Below, one piece after another: positions 19,898 through 32,340 of a stretch of DNA of 64,000 nucleotides; the first letter of the stretch is position 1; every line of letters starts with the position of its first letter. This DNA is from Aulostomus chinensis (taxonomy: Eukaryota > Chordata > Actinopteri > Syngnathiformes > Aulostomidae), in assembly GCA_037954235.1 (NCBI GenBank), contig JBBMOA010000014.1:20381273-20445272 (forward strand), read 5' to 3'. A program made the translations under genes and the position numbers. The notes below the pieces were generated by a model. It searched no databases. It saw only the letters and a list, made by a program, of their open reading frames with translations, and was not told the origin of the DNA.

Positions 19898-22800
19898 GTT
19901 TTAAAATGGAGGAGACAAGTTTCCTGGTTCGTGATCAGATGGATCACGTTCATCTTTTATTTTATAGATTGTTTAGCTCTGATCAGCTATCATTGCACTT
20001 AGCAAGTCAATAACAATAAAAAAATAATAATAACAATTATCATAATTATTATTATTATTTTTGAGAATCGTTTTCAAAGACAGAGAGATGCTAGCTAACA
20101 GACACATGGTTTATTTAAATATTTCATCTTTATTTCTGAGGGATGTTGGAATAATGCATTCTGCTGAGTGGAGAATGGGATTGCACCATGGCACACATCT
20201 AATTTCTTTTGATTTTCAGAACTCCCACCCTGACCAGACACAATTACATTTATTGTTTTACAGATCTGTCGAAAATGGCAACAGCATGGGTGTAAAATTT
20301 GGCCCCTAGTTTGCAATTCCTCTTTGCTCACATCCACAGGCCAACTTAAAGTTGTCTCACGATAAAATGGAAACACAACTCAGTTTTATGGTGTTATTTT
20401 TGCATACAGTGCGATGAACACGAATTTCATCCTCAGTGGACAGTAAAGATTGTATTCACCATGTCCCTTAACACCAAAGATCATAGTCGCATCATCCAAC
20501 TTTTATTTCTCCTCACATATTGTCGATAATGGCGCTTGGACCATGTTATTATATGCATTTCTGAGGTTGTGAGCACCAGATGTACCTGGGTTTTATGTTC
20601 CCAAAAATACTGATCTTAGCCAAGTCCATGAATACCTGTGTCTTCTGCAGGGTTAACTGACCTAGGACTGAAAGCCAATTAAAGCCGTTGCAGAGAAAAC
20701 CTGGGTGTAAGTGTTTTTTGGGGTTTTTTTGGTTTGGGGTTTTTTTGGCTTGTGGGAATAGAACTTAAGACAAACAAACCCAGCATGAAGAACACATGGC
20801 CCTGTCTGCATTGTCTTTAATCTCTAACACTCCTGTGTCATAATTCTTAAGAAAAACTCCTAAACATGACTTGCCAGCACTCTGTGGGGAAAGCATAGAT
20901 AAATAAAATAGGGGATGTCTCATCCACATCCCTGACTATGGTATACAAGCTCCATGCTGGCAAGGCACCAGCTGTGTATGAGAATTTGGCTTGAGATGCT
21001 GGGGCGCATTGCCAGATGGTGTTTGTCTTAAACCCCAATGACGTTTGTCACAATTGGGGGTGGTCTGATCTCTGTCCTTCATCAAGAGGTCTCTGCTTTC
21101 ACAGCTGTTCAAGTTTCCAATGGTCAGGCCAGTGAAACGGTGAGGGTTTTCACGACATGTCCTCTCACCCATGTCTTCAGGGTTGTATATTGGAGGAGGA
21201 ATGGTGAGGAGGAAGAGGACAAGTGGAGGGACAGAAACATAGCTTGTTGTGTTAGCAATGATAGCTTTAAAGCCAAAGACACTGCAAGGTTCATGTGATG
21301 TAGAGGATGGAGAATGGTGCCTCAGTTGTAGACCCAAGATGTTTTATTATGTTTTGAGTGTCTGATTGAATTGCAGCTCAGTTGCTCCTTAACTTTCCTC
21401 TATAATCTGAGTTCAGTTGAAATGACCATGGTGGCGTTGTTTTGTGTGTCTTCACAGTTGATATTACTAAAATGGCTTCTGTGGTCATTTAAAAGAAAAT
21501 TTGCAGTCCTAGAGTGAGAGCCTTGTTCTTTGTTCTGTCCTCTATACATGTTCTTGACCTGCTTGTTATGCAATACCCCAGCATGGAGCCCCACCCCCAC
21601 CTCACTTCAACACAGCACATTGTTGGCTCTAGACTCCAGGCTGCCATGGTAACAAGGCTCTCTGCATTGTGTTTTTCTTCACAAGAGATTATCTTTGTCC
21701 AGTTCACCAGCTCGTGTAATATGATCTGAAATATTAGTGTAAATCCACATCATGGTGCCTGATTGGAACCTTTCCACACTTACATAACACGTAGTAGGCA
21801 ACACAACGGAGTCATCTATCATGAAAGTCTGAGAAAAGGCTTCACTTGTTATGAAAGAGAAGTATCCAAAGGGGTTGTGCAACAGGAAGTATGGAGTCTT
21901 TTACACACACACACACACACACACAGCACAACATCTTTCAGCTTGCAATGCACAAAGTTAGGCAGAACTGAAATTATGGTCGCAGTCTTCATTTTGTTGT
22001 TCATATCAGTTTTTTTGTGTTATGAATCTTTAGGTTTGTAGACGTGGTAAGAGTGGGCCACATTTTTATTTTTTACATTTGGCAGTACATTCTGATGGTG
22101 TCTACCTCAAGAGAAAGATGCTAGAGAGTTGGACTGGAATTATGTATACTGTATACAACATGGTGTTATGTAACTAAACTGAAATAGCTTTGGCTCACTG
22201 AATATTGTACAGCAGTACCGTTCTGCTTGATCCTGAATGTAGAATTTACTTTTGCTTAAAAACTAACATGGCACAGAAAAAATTACAATATTCCTGTTGA
22301 AACTCACAACCAGGTACTGAGAAGTTACTTCGATGAGGATACACACATAAGCCAGCGTGTGTGGTTGGCCTCCAAAAGAGGGTCCAGTTAGTTTCAGCAA
22401 AGGCTCAATGAATGGAGAGAAAAAATAAAAATTAGGATAAAGATAAAGTATGTTGATTGGAAATTCACTGTTTTCCTACTTTCCAGCAGCCACAAGCTAA
22501 TAAATTACTGAGGACAGACTGTTTTCATGTAATTCGTCCAGACTCTGAAGTTTTGTAAAACAGCAAGAACTAGTTTGGCTAAATGCTTGACTGTATAGGA
22601 TAAGTAATCCAAATCAATCAGCTCAAAGATATAAATATATGATGTACATACAGAAATGCTCACTTTGAAGACATTTAAATTTTACTTAAACCTACTCAGG
22701 GAGAAGACAAGCAGTAACTGACTTGCATTTTATTCAGCATACACACACTAACTTTATTTAGTCATGTAATTTACTAACAAATAAATTGGTGTCATTCAGG

Positions 22801-22918
22801 AGCCATTTTATTCTTGCCATTTTCTACTTTTATTCCATTACATCTTAAAAAACTTAGGATACTTTACAAATGATGATTGCTTTAAAAAAAAAATGTAGAA
22901 ATATTTCACAATAATTTT
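19898..22918. other. Intergenic, no gene recognised
   Basis: Contains an ATT/ATA-rich patch (20010-20060), a CA run (21903-21924) and unique-looking DNA. A 133-aa open frame on the minus strand (20936-21337) has no recognisable domain and sits in a patch that could be an old retrocopy. I do not call it a gene. Confidence 0.5.
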
Positions 22919-22920
22919 AT

Positions 22921-23299
22921 GGCGAGGCGGCCCGGTGGAGCAGTGGTCCTCACTGTGGCCCCATCAAGAAGGTTGTGGGTGGAGCCCCGGCTGCAGCACG
23001 GGGTCTTTCTGGGTGAGTCTCCATGTTCTCCCTGTTCCTGCTGGGTTCTCGCTGGTACTCCAGCTTCCTCCACAGTCCAAAGACATCAAGAGGGACCAGG
23101 TTAATCCAGACTCTAAATTGACCGTAGGTGTGGCTGGGAGAGCCAATGGTTGTCTGTCTATATGTGTTGGCCCTGCCATGGACTGGTGACCTGTCCAGGG
23201 TGAACCCCGCCTCTCGCCCGTAGCCGCTGGGATAGCCCCCCCCCCCCCCCGACCCTTAATAATAGGAATAAGCGGAAGACAATGGATGGATGGATGGAT
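22921..23299 (+). mobile_element. SINE family 1, near full length
   Basis: A complete-looking copy: GGCGGCCCGGTGGAGCAGTG head, body with TTTCTGGGTGAGTCTCC and CTCTAAATTGACCGTAGG, a C-run, then AATAAGCGGAAGACAATGG and a GGATGGATGGATT end. Confidence 0.85.
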
Positions 23300-24599
23300 T
23301 TTTATGGTGAATCACCTACCACTGTATCCAAGTTTGGTGCAATTTATTAGTCAAATAACAAGGACAGGTAAAAAGAAAGAGAGGTGAGTGCACTTAATAG
23401 CTTGTGCTTAAATTACTAAAATTTTGAGCTTTATGATATTCTGGCTATCTTCTGGTAAAAAAACCACACTTGACATTGTACACTACATTTAAACTGCTGT
23501 TGATAAAAATAGCAAATGTCAGAATTCATCTTTGTAAAGACCCAGATTTTCCCAATGACATTTCTACCAAAGGAACAAGGAAGTTTATTGCTCAAGTTCC
23601 CAAGATGGTCAGTCCTGCAGTAAAGGGTTCAGGCTTGGTCACCATCATTAGAGGCCATCATTAAAAGTATTTTGTTTTCAGATGGATTTGCAGATCAAAT
23701 GAGAATTTTTCAGGACCTTTTCTTGTCCCGTCTTGTTCAGTGTATTTGAACCCAGCCTCATCTTTTCTTTTGTTATCTCTATGTTCAAGCTGTCTTCTGT
23801 TGTACGCTATCTGCCTCCTGTGCTAGACCAGTTTGTTATTTTTGGATTTTTGCTGGTTCCTTGTCTGCCAGCCTTGTTGTATTCTGACCATTTTGCTGTC
23901 GCCCAGATTTAATAGCTCAATTTGTGGACTTTGTCTCATGTCTCCTTTTGCAATTGGGTATTTACACCCCAGCCCTTCACAGTGTCCAACAATTACCCCG
24001 GCAGAATTCTCAGTGCTTTTGCTGGGCAGACTGAGACTGATGGAAGTCCCTAATCATATGGCAAAAATAAATTGTTAAGTTGTCAAAAATAAAATAAATA
24101 TCCTGTGCAGACTTTGATTGCAGAAATTGACAGGAAAGAACAATGTAACAACTATACATACACATGATAGAAACACATAAATCAAAGGAAAACCACAAAC
24201 TCATCAGTGACAAATACCTGGTTGGTTGGTTGCAAAGCGAGAGGCCGAGGCAGCGTGATTTTAAAACGGGTGGTACAGTATTCTTGGGAGAGTTCAACTG
24301 TTGTGGAATCATTTGAGCAAACAGTTCTCCAGTTAAGGGGCAGCACACAGTTTTATTTAAGTTACACATTTGATATAAGGTCAAAGAGTAAGTTGCTGTT
24401 TTATGTTAAATTGTTTTATATCGTGTGAATACCACTGTTTAAGGACTGAAGTGAATTTAGTTTATTGCTTTAATGGTTCAGCCTGTTACTGTGAACAAAT
24501 TTGTATTCTCCATTTCTGTTCAGAGGGGATACCCCAGTAAAAACATGTCCAGAACATTTGTTTCTGCTCCTCCTTCTGATGAATGTGAAGCATGAAGGT
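23300..24599. other. Intergenic, no gene recognised
   Basis: AT-rich with no supported coding region. Short frames only. Confidence 0.5.
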
Positions 24600-25754
24600 C
24601 CATTACAACAGGAGTGCGGCAGAAGCACTTGACATTCTTGATGACATTTGATCCGTCTCCTGTGTTGACCAGTTCAAGGTTTCTATGGTGCTTCTCAGTA
24701 ACATATAGTGACTGTGCACAAACACTCCATTAATGTTCTCTGCTATGCAGACGACACTCAGCTGAACTCATCAATGATCCACATGGAACAAACCAGCTGA
24801 CTAAACTGGAGGCCTGTCTGAAGGACAGAAAACATGGAGGACCCATCATTTCCTTTATTAAACTCTGATAAACTGAAGTTCTTGTGCTGGGCCCAAACAC
24901 CTGAGGACCACCTGATCTGATGAGACAGGTACCCTGGATGGCACCACCCTGGCCCCCAGCACCACCGTAAGAACCTAGGAGTTCTCTTTGACCAGGACCC
25001 TTTAACTCCCACATTCAACAAATCTCCAGGACGCCTTCTTCCATCTACGTAACATCACTAAGATCAGACACATCCTGGCTCAAGAAGATGCAGAAAAACT
25101 AGTCCCTGCTTTTGTCACTTCCAGGCTGGATCACTGCACCTCCCTCCTACCAGGCTGGACTAATAAGTCCCTAAAGACTCTCCAGCTGGTCCAGAACACT
25201 GCTGCCACATGTTGACTAGAACTGGTAGCAGAGACCAGGTCTCTCCTGGACTGCTTCTCTGCATGGCTCCCTGTCAAATTCAGAACAGAATTTAAAATTC
25301 TTCTTCTACCATCAAAGTCCTCAACAGTCAGGCTCCTTCATCCCTGACAGAGCTCCTAGTCCCCTATGATCCAGCTAGAACCCTTCACTCCCAGGATGCA
25401 GGGTTCCTGCTGGTTCCTAGAGTTCTAACAGTAGAATGGAGCCAGAGCCTTCAGCTATCAGGCTCCCCTCCTGTGGAACCGTCTCCCAGTTCAAGAGCGT
25501 CTCTATGTTCAAGAGCAGACTAAGGACCTTCCTGGTTGATAAAGCTAACATTTAGGAGGTCTCAGGCTGGCCCCGCCCCCAGCTCTGCTGCTATAGGCCA
25601 AGACTGGCAGGGATCTCCCATGATGCACTGGGCTTCTCCCTCCTCCTGTCCTCCTTCCTGTCTCACAGCTGCACCTGTGACCTGCACCCCTACTACTATT
25701 AGTACTAGTACTAGAAGTACTAGTAAAAGACACTTGCTTGCTTGATTGATTGAT
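24600..25754 (+). mobile_element. CR1/L2/Rex1-type LINE, 3' part, decayed
   Basis: The reverse transcriptase signature CYADDTQL is encoded at 24741-24764. Downstream pieces (GVLFDQDLTFN, FFHLRNITKIR, EKLVPAFVTSRLDHC, LQLVQNTAA, PLLWNRLP, LRTFLVDKAN) follow the order of the C-terminal region of CR1/L2-group elements. Stops and frame changes interrupt it. The end is a TTGATTGATTGATG run, as expected for the 3' microsatellite of these LINEs. The 5' part, including the endonuclease, is missing. Confidence 0.8.
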
Positions 25755-26744
25755 GTGTTAATTTCAAATGTGTAAAGAATAATAATCAGCCAAAATTAAA
25801 AAAGCCTAACCCTTACATTGCCCAAAGGGAGCAGGACATATCTTTCTTTCTTTACTATTAACGTCATCTTCAAACATATATGTATCAAATATAGAATACA
25901 GAATATAATATAAATACATCAATATGACTCCACATATTTATACCTGCATACAATGATGACACTTCTACACACATTTCTGCAAATATTGTCATCTACACGA
26001 GTATTTAGGTGTATGTAAGCGTGTGGTGAGGGTCTCTTCTTCATCCCTTTAGCTCTTGAAAATGTGAAAATGGTGGTTTTTTAGCTTTAGCTTTACTGCA
26101 ACATTCAGACTTTTCATGGTTGTTGCTGCAATGAGCATTATTAATTCACACAAGAAATCATCTACTACCAAGTGATGTTTATTAACCAGTAACAAACATC
26201 ACTTGGTAGTAGATGATTTCTTGTCTTGTATTTTTTAAGGATATTGTAGGTCATTTCACTTAAGACGCAGGAGCCTTTGATTTAATATGAAATTAACTCA
26301 TTAGAAGAACATAACTATTAAGTCTTCCCTTGTGTAACTATTTGCATTAGTAATAACTTGAGTAACCACTGCAGTACAGTGAGGGACACTGTATTATCCT
26401 GGATGCTCAGTATACCCCCCCCGTACTGGCCTGGACCACTTTTAGAACTAGTCAGCCTCAGTCATGACATGCCAGATGGCAGCGCCATTTCTGGATCCAA
26501 CCACAAGATTCACTGTACTGTACACCATAAATCTGTCAAGCGGCCTTCACAGTTTCACTTCCTGTTCTTCTCTCACAGCAGCTGTCATTTGCCTTAATAA
26601 TAAGCAGGTGGTGGACCAGCAGCTGTTCATACTTAAAGGGCATTTTTGCTTAAATGCAATCACATTTTGTTTCAGTGATGGGTCAAATAATCCATGATAT
26701 AAATAAAAATTAGTATGAGGGATTCAACTTGACAAGGTTAGGTG
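25755..26744. other. Intergenic between LINE and glul 3' end
   Basis: Holds a perfect long inverted repeat (26150-26224) and otherwise AT-rich DNA with no gene recognised. Confidence 0.5.
26150..26224. repeat. Perfect 31-bp inverted repeat, 13-base spacer
   Basis: Arms 26150-26180 (ends ACAAGAAATC and GTGATGTTT) and 26194-26224 are exact reverse complements; the loop is ATTAACCAGTAAC. Both strands could fold into a perfect hairpin. No coding sequence or flanking target duplication was identified. Confidence 0.95.
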
Positions 26745-26750
26745 TTTATT
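26745..26750 (-). promoter_or_regulatory. glul: Candidate polyadenylation signal of glul
   Basis: AATAAA on the minus strand about 395 bases past the glul stop codon, giving a 3' UTR of roughly 400-420 bases. Other weaker AT-rich variants lie nearby. Confidence 0.5.
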
Positions 26751-27142
26751 TAAAAATAGGTTGTTTTTTGACAAATGACATATTTAAAAAAATAGAAGAA
26801 AAAAATAGATGCATTATTTAAAAAAATACAAAAGATTTCTACTTACACCGTTATTTTATCAATCCACCACTGGGACGGCGAGGACAAGACTGCAAAAACA
26901 TTCAAATGCCCTTGGGATTCTTTGGGTAAGTTACAAGATCAAAATCTTGCTGTTATCATACATATTTTGAACAACAAGTGACAATAATGTAACAAACTAC
27001 CATCTACCATTACACAATTCACTCTTGACACAAAGGCAGTGGTCATGTCTTATTAAAACTATCATCTTTGTATCTGTAAAGTACAAAAGTTCATAAAAGA
27101 AACGATCAAGCACCAGCAAGGACCCTCAATGGCAGAGGCGGT

Positions 27143-29222
27143 TCACTTGCTGTAACATGCGGTCTCCTCGCCTTCTTCTTTCAGTAAACATGTGCGCACC
27201 AGAGCCTCTGTGACAATGTACGGGTCACAGTTGGCAGATGGACGGCGGTCCTCAAAGTAGCCCTTCTTGTCCTGCCCCACTGAGCGAGGGATGCGGATGC
27301 TGGCGCCACGGTTGGCCACACCAGCTGAGAACTCGTCAATGTTTGAGGTTTCATGATGACCGGTGAGACGTCTGGCGTTGTCCAGTCCGCCTTTAGGGTC
27401 ATAAGCCTGGATGTGATACCTGTGTCTCTTCGCCAGTCTCTCAATAGACTCCTCAATTTTTCTGTGGAGACAAACTTACTTAGACAGCTTCTTTAAATGC
27501 TTTTTCTAGCAGCTGCAATCTAAACGTCTTCTTACTTCAGTCCACCGTCCTCTCGCATCTCCTTTGTGCTGAAGTTTGTGTGACAACCAGCGCCATTCCA
27601 ATTCCCTGAGATTGGTTTGGGGTCAAAAGATACTACAACACCAAAATCCTCACAGACTCTGTGAAGGATGAAGCGAGCAACCCAGAGATGGTCACCCATG
27701 TTGATGCCTTCACACGGACCCACCTGGAACTCCCACTGAAACATGTTATGAAGAGTTTTTTACACCATGTTCTTTTACTCCCACAAGCACAATACTGCCA
27801 ATATTTTACAACTGATTTGACCCATTTTTGTGGGTGTCTGTATTATCTGTCTAACATCAAATTCATATGACATTCACATTGTGTATATTCTGAGAAAATA
27901 ATGAAAATATTGTGACTTTGAAAATCGAATGATTTCCATTATTTCCATTGTTTTCAAAGACATCTGTAAAAACCCTTGAATAAATTATTCACCACAAAGA
28001 AGAGACTTGAACAAAACTGGACTGATCCAGTTGAACTAAGACTAAATTAACTACCAATATCTTCATGTTAATGATGAGGTACCTACAAGTAAAACATAAA
28101 TTAATGAATTTTTACAATGTTTTGGATATAAGATATACATATTTTGTCTTATCCACAATCCTAACATGAAGTGTTCAGTCTATAGAAAATCTAGACACTA
28201 CATTATACTGCTTTTCCACAGGTAATATATCTTATTTATCTTGTCTTTAATTTGTGATGCTTAACTTACTACTCTGTTAATCACTATGGCCGACAGTGGT
28301 TGTTTTAAAGGGCTTAACAAATAAAGTTGGATTGGAGTGGAGTGGTAGTGCAATTTTTCCTCCAACCGTGGAGGTAACACTACCTGTGCTGGCATGACTT
28401 CTGCGTTGGTGCCACAAATCTGAACCCCAGCATAGAGACAAGCCCTGTAGTGCGCCTCCACGATGTCCCGTCCATACGCCTTATTGGCTCCCACGCCACA
28501 GTAGTAAGGACCTAGACAGATGAGGCAAAACGAAACATTCATGGGGTTTTCAAATGTTTGGGGTTTTTTTATTTCATTGAATGTTGAGCCAAGCTGGCAC
28601 TCACCCTGAGGACCTGGGAAGCCGTTGGAGGGCCAGCCGAAGGGATGTCCATCCATGCCTAGGAGCAAGTATTCCTGCTCCATCCCAAACCATGGGTGGT
28701 TATTCTCCACCATGCTCATGATCTGTTTACACCTGTGGCGCAGATTGGTCTCTGTGGGAACAGCAGTAGAGTTGAGCTCCAATACAGAACCACTCCATCA
28801 TGATACGAGAGAACAATACACCTACCTGCTGGCCTGCCGTTGTACTTGAGTACCTCACAGAGCACCAGCTTGTTGGGGTCTTTTCTGAAGGGGTCCCTGA
28901 ACATGGCTGCAGGTATTAGGAACATGTCGCTATTGGAGCCTTCAGACTGGTACGTGCTGGATCCATCAAAGTTCCACTCAGGGAGATCTGATGAAGAAAC
29001 ACCACTGATCTTCTACATGTTTTACAGCAGGATGTTGTGAATGTTCAAGCTCCTACCCTCAATAGTTTTAGGCTCAAAATCCAAAGTTCTGGACTTGCAG
29101 CGCAGCCCCTCCCCAGATCCATCGATCCAGATGTACATGGCCTGGACTTTGTCTCCTTGAGGGAGATCCAAGTACTGCTGCTTCACGACTTTGTTCAGTC
29201 TGGAGCTCGCTGAAGTAGACAT
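27143..29222 (-). CDS. glul: Glutamine synthetase (glutamate-ammonia ligase)
   Basis: Converts glutamate, ammonia and ATP to glutamine. Coding exons on the minus strand: 29222-29057, 28987-28826, 28751-28605, 28511-28384, 27735-27536 and 27461-27143 (166, 162, 147, 128, 200 and 319 bases). All introns are GT-AG and the sum is 1122 bases, 373 aa plus stop, the usual vertebrate length. Diagnostic blocks include YIWIDGSGEGLRCK in exon 1, PEWNFDGSST at the next junction, WFGMEQEYLL (metal/substrate-binding glutamates), GPYYCGVGANKAYG, GNWNGAGCHTNFST (glutamate/ATP site) and EDRRPSANCDPY near the end. The ATG at 29220-29222 gives the family start MSTSASSRLNK. The C-terminus reads EEGEETACYSK, unlike the mammalian EPFQYKN ending. 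Upstream, a 5' noncoding exon ends at 29381 with a GTAAGC donor and is spliced to an acceptor at 29235, 12 bases before the ATG. The cytosolic or mitochondrial form cannot be decided from this sequence. Confidence 0.98.
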
Positions 29223-29352
29223 CTTAGCCGAACCCTGCAGAGACAGAACGTGAGCTTCACTCCTGCAGACATCTGGAAAAACTAGGTTTCACAGCAGGAG
29301 ACAAAGGGATGGAACCCGCAAACACGACCGCAGAAACCAATCCAGCGTCTTC

Positions 29353-29360
29353 TGACGTCA
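29353..29360. promoter_or_regulatory. Perfect CRE motif in glul intron 1
   Basis: TGACGTCA, the consensus palindromic cAMP-response element, lies about 20 bases inside the first intron and roughly 110 bases downstream of the likely transcription start. Function is inferred from the motif only. Confidence 0.5.
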
Positions 29361-29380
29361 GCACGGCCGTCACGGCTTAC

Positions 29381-29550
29381 CTTTCGTTAAGTGTAGAAGA
29401 CTAACAAACGGTTAAAAATGCCTTTGGATGTGTGTTCGGTCCGAGCGCGTCTATTGTTACTCATTCCTACTGTGTTCAAGGGCTCCCAGTTGCATTTATA
29501 GCGCAGCCGAGCTCCTCCAACGCCTTTGATTGGCTGCACGGAGCCACGTG
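29381..29550 (-). promoter_or_regulatory. glul: glul core promoter and 5' noncoding exon
   Basis: On the minus strand, from distal to proximal: an E-box CACGTG (29545-29550), an inverted CCAAT box in plus orientation (29529-29533) and a TATA box TATAAATG (29493-29500). These predict transcription starting near 29465-29470. The first exon would run to 29381, where CGAAAG/GTAAGC forms a good donor. Spacing between TATA, CCAAT and start is textbook-like; the exact start is inferred. Confidence 0.75.
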
Positions 29551-30219
29551 ACCAGCCGTGGCGCTGGACACAGATTGCAGGCTCGTCACTTACTCAGGAG
29601 TCTCTGAACTCCGCTGGTGTTGATGCAGAGGCGAATTCGAAGCAAGAGGACACACTGAATTCAGATAGTTTAAAATGGGACGCGTACACACGCACACATT
29701 TATAGTGTGTACTGATTACCTTCAGCGGTACTGCACAGTCGCCTATGAAAACAGGTCGCTCTTAAATACACCTTAAAATGACAATATCTAGTGTTCAAAT
29801 AATCCTTATTGCTACACCTAATGATACAGTATTCGACTGTGTACCATTAAACCAGGACTCAATGATATGCAGTAGAACATACCAGCCTACCCTCTTGAGG
29901 ATGTTCCATTTTATTTGTTGCCATTTTTATTTTGGAAGCTAAAAGATGGTTCCGATATTTCATACATTCAGTTGTAGTTTACAAAATAATAGGAGAACCT
30001 CTAAAAAGGACCCATAACAGACTACAGAAATGTATTGATTACAATGTTCTGTACATTTAAGATTTATACAGAACTGTTGTATTATAATGCATTAAGGTTT
30101 TTTTTATCAAGCTGTACCTAGAAAATAGAGTGTATTCTGATCAGTTGCTTTGGTAAAATGATAAGTGTAAAAATGTAAGTGAATTTATTTTAGTGCACCA
30201 AAATGCCCCTGTTATTATC
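29551..30219. other. Upstream of glul, no gene recognised
   Basis: GC-rich near the promoter, then AT-rich. No further coding sequence was seen. Confidence 0.5.
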
Positions 30220-30567
30220 ATATCCCTCCATCTTCTCCCTCTTCTTCTGTTCAGGGTGGTGGGGGTGGAGCCTATCCCAGCAGCCTTCCCCCTGGACAGG
30301 TCACCAGTCCATGGCAGGGCCAACACATAGAGACAGACAACCATTGGCTCTCCCAGTCACACCTACAGTCAATTTAGAGTCTGGATTAACCTGGTCCCTC
30401 TTGATGTCTTTGGACTGTGGAGGAAGCTGGAGTACCAGAGAGAACCCAGCAGGAACAGGGAGAACATGGAGACTCACCCAGAAAGACCCCGTGCTGCAGC
30501 CGGGGCTCCACCCACAACCTTCTTGCTGGGGGCCACAGCGAGGACCACTGCTCCACCGGGCCGCCGA
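30220..30567 (-). mobile_element. SINE family 1, near full length
   Basis: Minus-strand copy with head GGCGGCCCGGTGGAGCAGTG. The body matches 22921-23299 closely, including the exact stretch TCTAAATTGACTGTAGGTGT. The tail is shortened. Confidence 0.85.
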
Positions 30568-30902
30568 TTATCATATTATAATATCTGTAACATTTGATCA
30601 TGATTATTATGATATTATTATTATTCATTCATGAACAGATTTCAATATTTGATCTGGCATGTTGGAACGGATTAACATAAATGTAGATTAGCATGTCGAA
30701 TGGCCCTGCAGATGTTTTTGGGAGGTCAAAGCCAGCAGGACCCTGGGTAGTTCTGATGATGTCACTGACCATCATTCACCACTGTCGCATTTTTATTATA
30801 TATCCACAGAAGTTCTAATTGCAGGAAAAAACAGATAAAATTACATACAGGTTCAAGTCAAGACACAAACAAAGTAAAAACATGTAAAAATTTAAAAATA
30901 TA

Positions 30903-31280
30903 ATGGTGGTGCAGTGGTCAGCACTGTCGCCTCACAGCAAGAAGGTTCCGGGTTCCAGTCCCGGCTCGGGCGCGGGATCTTTCTGTGTGGAATCTGCATG
31001 TTCTCCCTGTTCCTGCTGGGTTCTCTCTGGTACTCCGGCTTCCTCCCACCGTCCAAAGACATCAATTTGGGGACGAGGCTGATTGATACTCTAAATTGAC
31101 CGTAGGTGTGACTGTGAGTGTGAATGGTTGTCTGTCTCTATGTGTGTTGGCCCTGCAATGGACTGGTGACCTGTCCAGGGTGAACCCCACCTCTTGCCTG
31201 TAGATGCTGGGATAGGCTCCAGCCCCCCGCGACCCTTACTAGTAAGGAATAAGCAGAAGACGACGATGGACGATGGATAA
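30903..31280 (+). mobile_element. SINE family 1, near full length
   Basis: Head ATGGTGGTGCAGTGGTCAGC, B-box-like GGGTTCCAGTCCCGG, then body and tail ending in GATGGACGATGGATAATA. It lies in opposite orientation to the copy at 30220-30567, about 340 bases away. Confidence 0.85.
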
Positions 31281-32039
31281 TAATATAAGAACAAGAAACA
31301 TGACCAAAAATATGAAATAGTATAATAAACATTCAAGAGCTAGGAAGCAAACGGTTTCCGTCAAAAAGTCAGACCCCCTGAAACTATAGGGTCTTGTTCT
31401 GTAAATGCTGAGTTTAACATTTGTGAGCATGTCAAGAGATGGTAAATTGGTCAAGTATTTACTTCCACTTCAACTCTGTATTTAATATTCAGAACAGTAT
31501 CATATTAACGCCACTGATTTGTCCAGAAGATCAGGAGATCCCTGACCACTTCTCCTTAGAAGATATAGAATACAAAACTTCTTCTTCATAGTTACTTGAA
31601 ATATGATTTGAAAGGATGGAAACAGGCATGACAACCTGGTTGTGTTCCTGCCACCATCTCCACTGGGAGTTCAACCAAACTGGCACGGCTGGAGAGAGCT
31701 TGTGGTGTGAGCTCTCTGTCAAATTATAATAAAAATGTACTCCAGCCTCTTTGTGTATGATATTTTATTGACAACAAACATGTTCATTTGCTCTGTGTAT
31801 TTTTTTTAATCCTGTGCTGCAACACCAGTTTTTGGACAAATCAAATAGCTCATGAAAAGGCTAAGTTCTACATGTAGAACTGAACTGTCAGCCCTCATCC
31901 ACAGCTGCAAAATGTTTAGCGCCATGCTTCACACGAGCTCTGTGGGGAGAGGCTGACATCTAGTGGCTTGATGTCATAGCAGACCAGCAACAGATAAGAC
32001 TGTGCTCCACATGTTATTATTATTATTATTATCATCATC
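31281..32039. other. Intergenic, nothing recognised
   Basis: AT-rich DNA ending in an ATT/ATC microsatellite near 32013-32043. Confidence 0.4.
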
Positions 32040-32340
32040 ATTATCTATCCATCATCCATCCATCCCTCCATCCACCCCTTCATCCCTCCCTCCATCTTCT
32101 CCATCTTCTCCTGTTCAGGGTGGTGGGGGTGGAGCCTATCCCAGCAGCCTTCCCCCTGGACAGGTCACCAGTCCATCACAGGGCCAACACATAGAGACAG
32201 ACAACCATTCACACTCACAGTCACACCTACGGTCAATTTAGAGTATCAATCAGCCTCGTCCCCTCTTGATGTCTTTGGACTGTGGAGGAAGCTGGAGTAC
32301 CAGAGAGAACCCACACAGGAACAGGGAGAACATGCAGACT
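32040..32340 (-). mobile_element. SINE family 1, head-truncated
   Basis: The tail with repeated CATCCATCC (minus-strand GGATGGATG) and the body are present up to GAACATGCAGACT, where the sequence changes abruptly into an L2-type LINE tail. The head is missing. Confidence 0.8.

Noticed and set aside
20936..21337. 133-aa minus-strand open frame
   Set aside because: No recognisable domain, no promoter or splice support; likely chance or an old retrocopy.
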